A DNA stretch of 64,000 bases from Spiroplasma clarkii (lineage in GTDB: Bacteria > Bacillota_I > Bacilli_A > Mycoplasmatales > Mycoplasmataceae), in NCBI RefSeq assembly GCF_002795265.1, contig NZ_CP024870.1, positions 1,488,001 through 1,552,000 of the forward strand, in the 5' to 3' direction. Shown in pieces: positions 57,552-64,000 of this stretch (positions are counted from its first letter, which is position 1; every line of letters begins with the position of its first letter). The notes below the pieces were generated by a model. The model ran no database searches. It was not told the DNA's origin and saw only the letters and a list, made by a program, of their open reading frames with translations. The translations under genes and the position numbers were made by a program.

Positions 57552-58586
57552 TTATTTACATCCTTTTAAATGTTTTTCTACTCTTTTTATAATTGAGTTT
57601 TTAAAGTCATTGTAAACATTTGTTAATGACTCTTTTTCATAAGAACTTAAAATCATATTGGCAATTAAGTTTGAAACAGTGATTATTTTTAGTTCTTTAA
57701 ATCTTCTCTCTTCTGGAATTTCAACTGTGTCTGTGACAATTACTCGTTTAACAATTTTTTCTTCTATTGCTTGACACATTTTTGCTTTAGCATCACCATT
57801 AAATAACCCATGGCATGCAATAATATAAATTTCTTTTGCTCCAGCTTTTTTTAAAGCTCGGGCCCCATTGATGATTGTGCCTCCAGTGTCAATCATGTCA
57901 TCAACTATAAAACAAATTTTGTTTTCTATGTCTCCTAAAACAAATTCCACTTCTGATTTATTTGGTTCAGGCCTCCTTTTTGCAATAACAGCAATCCCGC
58001 TAATAGTGGCCCTTGTATATTCAGCAACCCCATGAACTCGGTTTAAACCTCCATGATCGGGAGATACTAAGATACATTCACTTGGTAAATATTGTTCTTC
58101 AATAATTGTGTCAATAATTTCAGAAGCCACTGTTTGGGCTGTTGAAAAGTTATCCATTGGTATATTGAAAAATCCCATTGCTTGTGCAGAGTGAATGTCT
58201 ACGGTGATGATTCGGTCAACCCCTGCCGTTTCTAATAAGTTAGCCATTAATCGAGCTGTAATTGGTTGTCTCCCTTTAGCTTTACGATCTTGTCGGGCAT
58301 ATCCATAGTAAGGTATTACTACATTGATTTTGCCGGCACTAGCACGCTTAAAAGCGTCAACAGCAATAAGCAACTCCATATAGTTGTCATTGACTGGTGT
58401 GTTGGTAGCTTGAATTACATAAACTTCTTGTCCTCTTACAGAGTCCACTAATTCTACAAGAGTTTCTCCATCCATAAATCTCTTTGTGTTTAACTTGGCT
58501 GGTTCTACTCCTAGTACTTTACAAATTTTGTCAGTCAGCTCTTTGCTAGCTGATAATCCAAAAATTTTAATATTGTCTTTTTCCAT
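57552..58586 (-). CDS. prs: Ribose-phosphate pyrophosphokinase (344 aa)
   Basis: Makes PRPP from ribose 5-phosphate and ATP. Conserved loops include RFMDGETLVELVDSVRG, PYYGYARQDRKAKGRQPI and the PRPP motif CFIVDDMIDTGGTI. The start at 58586 is chosen over an upstream TTG because GGAG lies at suitable distance and MEKDNIKIFG agrees with family N-termini. The length of 344 is slightly longer than the usual 310-320, with a basic C-terminal extension. It heads the leftward prs-pth-purA-purB run. Confidence 0.95.
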   Translation of the reverse strand: MEKDNIKIFGLSASKELTDKICKVLGVEPAKLNTKRFMDGETLVELVDSVRGQEVYVIQATNTPVNDNYMELLIAVDAFKRASAGKINVVIPYYGYARQDRKAKGRQPITARLMANLLETAGVDRIITVDIHSAQAMGFFNIPMDNFSTAQTVASEIIDTIIEEQYLPSECILVSPDHGGLNRVHGVAEYTRATISGIAVIAKRRPEPNKSEVEFVLGDIENKICFIVDDMIDTGGTIINGARALKKAGAKEIYIIACHGLFNGDAKAKMCQAIEEKIVKRVIVTDTVEIPEERRFKELKIITVSNLIANMILSSYEKESLTNVYNDFKNSIIKRVEKHLKGCK

Positions 58587-58799
58587 TTTTTCTGTCTCCA
58601 ACTTAATGATACCAAAAAAGCGAATGGTTTTTAACTCAACCAGAAAAAAATAAATTTAAATTTCCCTTTGTTTTAGGGGCTTATTTTAGGGTTTTTGAAC
58701 TTTATAGCAGTTTTTAAATGTTGAAATTTCGATAAAATATTTTTAAATCATATATAATAGTACAAGTATTTTTTATTGTGATTTAAGGAGGAAGATAAC
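58587..58799. promoter_or_regulatory. Divergent intergenic region, prs and abc-F promoters
   Basis: 213 bp between divergent genes, with no ORF. TATAAT at 58753-58758 is a good -10 for the rightward ABC-F gene; its -35 is poor (TTGAAA at 58721-58726 is too far). AAGGAGGAAG at 58786-58795 is the ribosome binding site. The leftward prs promoter is not clear. Confidence 0.5.
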
Positions 58800-60332
58800 A
58801 TGGGATTAGCAAATTTACAAAACTTAACCCACAAAAATGGGGATAAACTTTTATATCAAGATACCAATATTAAAGTAAATAAGGGTGAACACATTGCCTT
58901 AATTGGACCAAATGGGGCCGGGAAAACTACCTTATTAAATATTATTGCTCAAAAAATTCTTCCCGATCATGGAACCTTAGAAATTCACCAAAAAACTAAG
59001 GTAGGTTATTTAGATCAACACCAAGCAGTTGATAAAAACCAAACAGTAGATATGTATTTAAAAGATGCTTTTAATGAATTATATGAATTAGAAGCAAGAA
59101 TGAACAAAATTTATGAAGATATGGTGGTTGAATACAAAGAAGAAGAATTGGTAAAAGCACTAAAATATCAAGACATCTTAAATCATAATGACTTTGACAC
59201 AATTGATAAAAAAATTGGTAACTTAGTTGATGGTTTGGGAATTGGTATTGATAAGTTATCTTTAACTATGGGGGTTCTTTCTGGAGGACAAAGAGGAAAA
59301 GTTATTTTAGCAAAACTGTTACTAAGTGATGATGACTTTTTACTACTTGATGAACCAACTAACTTTTTAGATATTCAACAAGTTGAATGACTTGCAAAAT
59401 TTTTACAAAGTTATGAAAAGGCTTTTGTTATGGTGTCTCATGATAATGAATTTATTAACAAAACTTGTAATATAATTTATGCTTTAGAAAACAAAAAGTT
59501 AACTCGCTTTGTTGGAAATTATGATAAATATTTAGCAGATTCACAAATGTTACGAGAACAATATGACAAGTCATATAGTGCTCAACAAAAAGAAATCAAA
59601 AAGCTTGAAACCTATGTTGCTAAAAACAAAGCTCGAGCAAGTACTGCCAAATCTGCTCAATCACGCCAAAAAGTATTAGATAAAATGGATGTTATTACTG
59701 AGAGAAGAGATTTAACTAAACCAAAATTCAATTTTAGTTATAAACGACCTGCCTCAGCAGTTGTTTTAGAAGCAAAAGAGTTGGTGCTTGGTTACGAAAC
59801 CCCATTATTGCATGCTTTAAACTTTTCAATTAGAGAAGGTGAAAAATGTATTATTACAGGAAGAAATGGGATTGGGAAAACTACTTTTTTAAAAACAATC
59901 TCAACTGAAATTAAACCATTTTCAGGTGAATTGTTCTTGGGAAACGGGGTTGAAGTTGCTTACTTTAAACAAATTGAAGATGTTAATGGGATTTCTCCTG
60001 TGCAATACTTGTTAAATAACTTTCCAACCATTACAGAATCAGAAGCTCGAGCAAAAATTGGTCAATTTGGTGTTAAAAGTGGTTTAATGATGCAACCAAT
60101 GGAAAAGTTATCTGGGGGCGAACAAACTAGAGTTAGACTAGCAGCATTAAGTTTAGTTCCTTGTAGCTTACTGGTACTTGATGAACCTACCAACCATATT
60201 GATGTCTTAGCAAAAGAAGCTTTGCTAGAAGCCATCCAAGCATTTAAAGGAACTGTTCTTTTAACAACTCATGATATTAATTTCTCAACTTTGTGAGCAG
60301 ATAGAGTGATAGATTTTGAAACATTAGTGTAA
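58800..60332 (+). CDS. ABC-F family ATPase (510 aa)
   Basis: A soluble tandem-ABC protein without membrane domain, of the EttA/Uup-type family that acts on ribosomes. Two nucleotide-binding domains are visible. The first has P-loop GPNGAGKTTLL, signature LSGGQRGK and FLLLDEPTNFLD. The second has P-loop GRNGIGKTTFL, LSGGEQTR and LVLDEPTNHIDV. The linker between (about 240-330) is charged and helical. Subfamily is uncertain; antibiotic resistance is not implied. It is followed after 31 nt by a tiny CxxC gene. Confidence 0.93.
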
Positions 60333-60363
60333 AATAAGAATATAGTTTTTGGAGGTAATATTT

Positions 60364-60516
60364 ATGGCAGATTATGATATGAAATGTTTTAAATGCATTG
60401 AAGAAATGCAAAAAGACAATAAGGGTGGGGCAGTTAATATCTTAAAAATGAAAATGCAACAAAGTGTTGCAAATCAAGACTTAGATAGCATTTACGTTTG
60501 TGCAAAACATTCTTAA
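60364..60516 (+). CDS. Small CxxC protein (50 aa)
   Basis: A 50-codon ORF with GGAGGTAA before the ATG and a terminator directly after. The sequence has CFKC at residues 8-11 and a lone C at about 46 in VCAKH, with His next to last, so it could bind zinc with Cys3His. It is polar and helical between, without a membrane segment. It lies 31 nt after the ABC-F gene and is probably co-transcribed with it. The family is not recognised. Confidence 0.7.
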   Translation: MADYDMKCFKCIEEMQKDNKGGAVNILKMKMQQSVANQDLDSIYVCAKHS

Positions 60517-60522
60517 TTAGAT

Positions 60523-60551
60523 AAAAAGACACTACTTTGTAATGTCTTTTT
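60523..60551. terminator. Bidirectional terminator between the CxxC gene and ispE
   Basis: AAAAAGACA / TGTCTTTTT inverted repeat. The ispE stop codon (TAG, 60532-60534) lies in its loop, so the ispE coding end overlaps the terminator. Confidence 0.8.
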
Positions 60552-61233
60552 TAATTTTGCTAATTTTTGCTAATTTTATAAAGGTAGATCCGCTACCGGA
60601 CATTATCCCAATTTTTGTATACTCTGTTAATTTTGGGTACAAACTTAGGGCTGCTTTTGTTAGATGGTTTTGGTTGCTCACTTCAAAACCAACCTCATCA
60701 AATTTTTCATAAACTTTCTTAGTTTCACACTCAATATTTGGTAAAATTAAATCCTTTTTTACAACCTTAAGTTCATTTAATTCAATAACCTTTTCTCCGT
60801 AACCACTAACTTGTGCAGTTTTAAAGCCACTTAAAAAAAAGTAAGAATCATAACCAATTTTTGCAGCAACTTTTTGATCAAGTTGCTTATTCCTGTTTTT
60901 AACAAGTCCTAAATAAACAGCTATTGCATCAGCTGTTCCACCCCCAAGTCCCGAACCTATAGGTAAGTTTTTTTTCAACTTGATTTTATAAAAACCATCA
61001 ATCTCACCTTCGCTCCTTAATAAATCAAGAACCTCAAAAATAAAATTGCTCTTTTCAAGAAGGCTTGAATTTGAAATGATGCTATCTCTATCTATCTTGC
61101 TTTTTTTTATTTTTATAATGTCATAAAAATCTTGAACCAATGTCATGGTTGAGTTAATCTTGTGTAAGCCATTCGAATCTAATGGCTCAACAAATAAATT
61201 TAAATTAACTTTTGCATAAGCTTTAATTTTCAT
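60532..61233 (-). CDS. ispE: 4-diphosphocytidyl-2-C-methyl-D-erythritol kinase (233 aa)
   Basis: GHMP-family kinase of the MEP isoprenoid pathway. KAYAKVNLNL opens the protein, the ATP loop is LPIGSGLGGGTADA and the last motif IMSGSGSTF. The catalytic Asp region reads IGYDSYFFLSG (usual IGADVPF). It is short, about 50 residues less than typical members, mainly from reduced loops, but all core motifs are present. It overlaps rsmA by 11 nt, a common arrangement. Together with ispF it supports a working MEP route. Confidence 0.9.
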   Translation of the reverse strand: MKIKAYAKVNLNLFVEPLDSNGLHKINSTMTLVQDFYDIIKIKKSKIDRDSIISNSSLLEKSNFIFEVLDLLRSEGEIDGFYKIKLKKNLPIGSGLGGGTADAIAVYLGLVKNRNKQLDQKVAAKIGYDSYFFLSGFKTAQVSGYGEKVIELNELKVVKKDLILPNIECETKKVYEKFDEVGFEVSNQNHLTKAALSLYPKLTEYTKIGIMSGSGSTFIKLAKISKIKKDITK

Positions 61234-62020
61234 TTTGAACCTCTTTATAGATCTTTATGAAATCTTCAAGTGAGATATTTTCGGGGCGCAGGTTTGTGGC
61301 TATTTTCAAGTCTTCAAGAATGGTTAAACTTTTAGTTTTATCACCCAAAACACTGCTTAGATTATTTAAAATCGTTTTCCTTTTATTGTTAAAGAGTTTA
61401 CGAACAAAAGCAATAAACTCTTTGTCATCATTTACTTTAATTAAATTTTGATTTTTAAAAGTCAATGTAATAACTGCTGAATCAACTTTTGGAACTGGGC
61501 GAAACATGTTCTTACTCACAGTAAGTTCATATTTTACATCACTATAAAATTGAGCAGCCACTGATAAGTTATTATAGTTGTTTTCATTTTGTTTTGCACA
61601 AATTCTTTGAGCCACCTCTTTTTGAACCATAAAGACTGCTTTATCCAAGTCTTTTGCTAAATCAAAAGCTCTAAAAATAATTTCACTAGTTATATAATAT
61701 GGGGTATTTGAAATTAAAGAGATTTTTTTATATTCTGAACTTATTAGCTCTTTTAAATTAACTTGCAAAACATCTTGGGTGATTAACTCAAAATTATCAC
61801 TATTAATTTCAGTTTTTAAAAGCGCCTCCATGTCTTTATCGATTTCTATTGCAACAACTTTTTTAAAATTTTGAACCAACTCTTTAGTCAAAGCACCTCT
61901 ACCAGGACCAATCTCAATTACAAGTTGGTTTGGTTCAGGATCTAAAATGCTAATGATTTTTTTAATTAAGTTTCTATCAGTGATAAAGTTTTGACCAAAT
62001 TTCTTTTTTGCAAATTCCAT
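61223..62020 (-). CDS. rsmA: 16S rRNA dimethyladenosine transferase RsmA/KsgA (265 aa)
   Basis: Dimethylates two adenines in the 3'-terminal helix of 16S rRNA. KKKFGQNFITD is the family start. The SAM motif is VIEIGPGRGALT and the catalytic block LISNTPYYITS (NxPY type, here NTPY). Length is standard. It starts just after the rnmV stop, with GGAG as ribosome binding site, and overlaps ispE. Confidence 0.96.
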   Translation of the reverse strand: MEFAKKKFGQNFITDRNLIKKIISILDPEPNQLVIEIGPGRGALTKELVQNFKKVVAIEIDKDMEALLKTEINSDNFELITQDVLQVNLKELISSEYKKISLISNTPYYITSEIIFRAFDLAKDLDKAVFMVQKEVAQRICAKQNENNYNNLSVAAQFYSDVKYELTVSKNMFRPVPKVDSAVITLTFKNQNLIKVNDDKEFIAFVRKLFNNKRKTILNNLSSVLGDKTKSLTILEDLKIATNLRPENISLEDFIKIYKEVQNEN

Positions 62021-62022
62021 AA

Positions 62023-62556
62023 CTATTCTCCTAAAATCTTTCTAACATCAACAACCGTTAGATTAACTAAATTTAATCACTTAAATAAAGTTTTGGCATT
62101 AATTTTTTCATTTCAATTAAAGTGCTGGGCAATTTTTTGACGCACTGGTTTTAAATAAAAATCATTATCCAAAAATTCTTCATAACTGATTGAGTTAATT
62201 TCCTTACCCTTAAATTCAACTAATTTTTCAAGTGCTTGTCTGATGTCGGTTTCATCTGCTTCAGCAATTCCAATTTTTTTTGAATTAATTATTTTATTTT
62301 TATCAATAAAAGCATTAAAACATTTATAATCTAAATAGGAATTTATTAGTTCACGGATTTTTACACCAGGAGCATCTGGGTCTGTAAAAACTATTACTCC
62401 TTGAGTTTGGTTTAATTTGGCAATGGTTTGTAATGCTCTTGGGGTTAAACCCAAGCCGCTAGTTTCAAAAGTCTGCACATTTTCAGCACCAAACACAGTT
62501 TGCAACTTAGCAGTATCTGTTTTACCCTCAACAATTATCACTTGTTTTATTCTCAT
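62023..62556 (-). CDS. rnmV: Ribonuclease M5 (177 aa)
   Basis: Toprim-domain endonuclease that matures 5S rRNA. The acidic motifs are IIVEGKTDTAKLQ near the start and VIVFTDPDAPGVKI. AEADETDIRQALE belongs to the region after Toprim. Two TGA Trp codons near the end complete the C-terminal helix. It lies 2 nt upstream of rsmA, the usual rnmV-rsmA pair. Confidence 0.94.
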
Positions 62557-62652
62557 AAAATATATCCTTCAAATCAATTATACTGGTATTTTATGAAAAA
62601 ATGTAGTATAATTATACACGAAGGGTTTTTTCTTATAAAGGAGGAAAATAGA
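62557..62652. promoter_or_regulatory. Divergent promoter region of rnmV and mreB
   Basis: 96 bp between divergent genes. TATAAT at 62607-62612 is a good -10 for mreB; its -35 is weak (CTGGTA at 62583-62588). AAAGGAGGAAA at 62638-62648 is a strong ribosome binding site for mreB. Confidence 0.5.
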
Positions 62653-63696
62653 ATGGCATCATGAGATCGTAAAAGAGAATTCGTTGCTCTAGATTTAGGA
62701 ACTGCAAACGTAGTTGCTTACCTAGGTGGACAAGGGGTCATTTATAATGAACCTTCAACCATGGCATACGATGTACACACAAACACAGTTATAGCTGCTG
62801 GAGAACAAGCTTCAGAAATGGTTGGGAAAACTAACCAAGATGTAAGAATGGTTGTTCCATTAGTTGATGGTGTTATTGCTGACTTAGATGCAGCAAAAGA
62901 TTTAATCAAAATTATTTTCTCAAGAATCAAATTATCTGACATCTTAAAGAATGCTTTAGTAGTCCTAGCCTGCCCTTCAGGGGTTACTGAACTTGAAAGA
63001 GGAGCATTAAAACAAGTTGTTGCAGATATGGGTGCAAAAAATGTTTTAGTTGAAGAAGAAGTTAAATTATCTGCAATTGGTGCAGGAATTAATATCTCAA
63101 TCGCTAGTGGACACTTAGTAGTTGACATTGGTGGGGGTACAACTGATATTGCCATCATTTCTGCTGGAGATATCATTATCTCAAGATCAATCAAAGTTGC
63201 TGGAAATCACTTTGATGAAGAAATTAGAAAATACATTCGTGCAGAATACAACGTATTAATCGGAATTAAAACTGCTGAAAAAATCAAAATCGAAATCGGT
63301 GCATTAACAAAAATCGATAACGGACGTACTTTCCGAGCATTCGGAAGAGACGTGATTTCAGGGTTACCAAGAGAGGTTGTTATCTCTCCAGATGAAGTTA
63401 AAAACGCATTATTATCACCATTCTCAAAAATCACAGATTTAATTGTTGAAGTTATGGAAAACACTCCTGCTGAATTAGCTGGGGATATCATTAGAAATGG
63501 TATTACAATTTGTGGTGGAGGAGCTTTATTAAGAGGTATTGATACATACTTTGAATCAATCTTCCAATTAAAAGTTACTGTTGCCTCAGATCCATTATTA
63601 ACAGTTATTGAGGGTGCTAAAGAATATGAAAAACAAATCGAAAAATGATTAGAAGTTGTTGCAATTAGAGATGCACGTGAATACAACATTAAATAG
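62653..63696 (+). CDS. mreB: Rod shape-determining protein MreB-like (347 aa)
   Basis: Actin-like cytoskeletal ATPase. Phosphate 1 is FVALDLGTANVVAYL, phosphate 2 VVDIGGGTTDIAII, the adenosine motif GITICGGGALLRGI. The start ATG GCA TCA TGA is confirmed by the ribosome binding site and by reading the TGA as Trp. Length is normal. Base use in the second half is noticeably less AT-rich than neighbours, with many ATC and CGT codons. Walled rods use MreB for wall synthesis; in wall-less spiroplasmas several paralogs form the internal helical ribbon with fibril. Confidence 0.95.
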
Positions 63697-63702
63697 TGTT
63701 GT

Positions 63703-63735
63703 AAAAAAGAAGTTTTAGAAAAAACTTCTTTTTTT
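63703..63735 (+). terminator. Terminator between the two mreB genes
   Basis: AAAAAAGAAGTTTT / AAAACTTCTTTTTT strong hairpin with T-run, so the two mreB genes are mostly separate transcripts. AATAATATAG at about 63765-63775 is a candidate -10 region for the second gene. Confidence 0.85.
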
Positions 63736-63809
63736 TGTTTTAAAAGTGTTAACATATTGGTAGAATAATATAGAATATATCTGTTATTAAAAGAAAAGAG
63801 GAACAAGAT

Positions 63810-64000
63810 ATGGCAAAAAATGCAGCTAAGCAAAAAACCCATGTAGCAATAGATATTGGTACTAGCAAAACAAGAATTTATATTGAAAAATTAGGTATGG
63901 TCTTTGATGAGGCCACTATTATGGCAATGGACTACAAAACAAAAAAAGTTGTAGCCGTTGGTGATGCCGCTAAAAAATTTGTTGGAAAGCTTTCAAAAAA
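63810..64000 (+). CDS. Second MreB paralog, cut by the window edge (first 63 codons)
   Basis: Begins MAKNAAKQKTHVAIDIGTSK, with the actin-fold phosphate 1 loop VAIDIGTSKTRIYI. It is aligned to the upstream mreB but clearly different in sequence. The ribosome binding site is GAGGAA upstream of the ATG. The frame stays open to the end of the window. Tandem distinct MreBs are a Spiroplasma hallmark. Confidence 0.88.
   Translation, partial: MAKNAAKQKTHVAIDIGTSKTRIYIEKLGMVFDEATIMAMDYKTKKVVAVGDAAKKFVGKLSK

Noticed and set aside
63207-63842. 211-codon minus-strand frame over the mreB genes
   Set aside because: Antisense to conserved actin-fold motifs and spanning a terminator and an intergenic region; no ribosome binding site.

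Overview
The window is AT-rich, low-GC mollicute DNA that uses genetic code 4. Almost every gene is read through by in-frame TGA codons that sit where tryptophan is expected (for example in gltX, metG, purB, pyrG and fba). Only RF1 (prfA) is seen as a release factor. Two adjacent mreB paralogs at the right edge, the many small-lipobox lipoproteins and the ispE/ispF isoprenoid genes point to Spiroplasma or a very close relative in the Entomoplasmatales. No rRNA, tRNA, CRISPR array, transposase or phage gene was recognised.

Layout. 1-8466 (+ strand) is an accessory surface-protein region. It starts with a 626-aa lipoprotein and continues with a two-gene cassette repeated three times in tandem. 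Each cassette has a conserved leader of about 230-245 bp, a secreted protein with a Trp-rich core, and a small lipoprotein. The copies differ in decay: copy A gene 1 is frameshifted and deleted, and copy C gene 2 has a nonsense codon. 8499-12917 (- strand) holds an aldo/keto reductase, a GNAT acetyltransferase, a decayed paralog of the first lipoprotein and an unknown protein. 13100-21395 (- strand) is a sugar operon: lipoprotein, PTS EIIBC, GH38 alpha-mannosidase-type hydrolase, EIIA and EIIABC. A divergent RpiR-type regulator (21487-22323) sits beside it. A third copy of the large lipoprotein, with two nonsense codons, follows at 22381-24285.

24466-58586 is a long leftward run of mostly housekeeping genes. 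In transcription order from the right these include: prs-pth-purA-purB-HPRT-like-metG-mnmG-two APC permeases; rsmG-parA-parB-ychF; ispF-gltX-HD hydrolase-rpoE-pyrG; glpF-glpO-glpK; a small lipoprotein; fba; a YczE-like membrane protein; rpmE; a degenerate ABC-ATPase-like protein; a DHH phosphoesterase; and tdk-prfA-prmC-membrane protein. At the right end an ABC-F ATPase and a tiny CxxC protein (+) face rnmV-rsmA-ispE (-). The divergent mreB pair (+) closes the window, the second copy being cut by the edge.

How it fits together. The cell imports sugars by PTS and glycerol by GlpF, and feeds glycolysis (fba). Glycerol goes through GlpK and the H2O2-forming GlpO. The cell salvages nucleotides (tdk, purA, purB, pyrG, prs, HPRT-like) and makes isoprenoid precursors by the MEP route. 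MreB proteins fit a wall-less helical cell. The most unusual elements are the triplicated secreted-protein cassette, the C-terminal coiled-coil tails on both PTS permeases, the pseudo-ABC ATPase and the HPRT-like protein with an altered PRPP loop.
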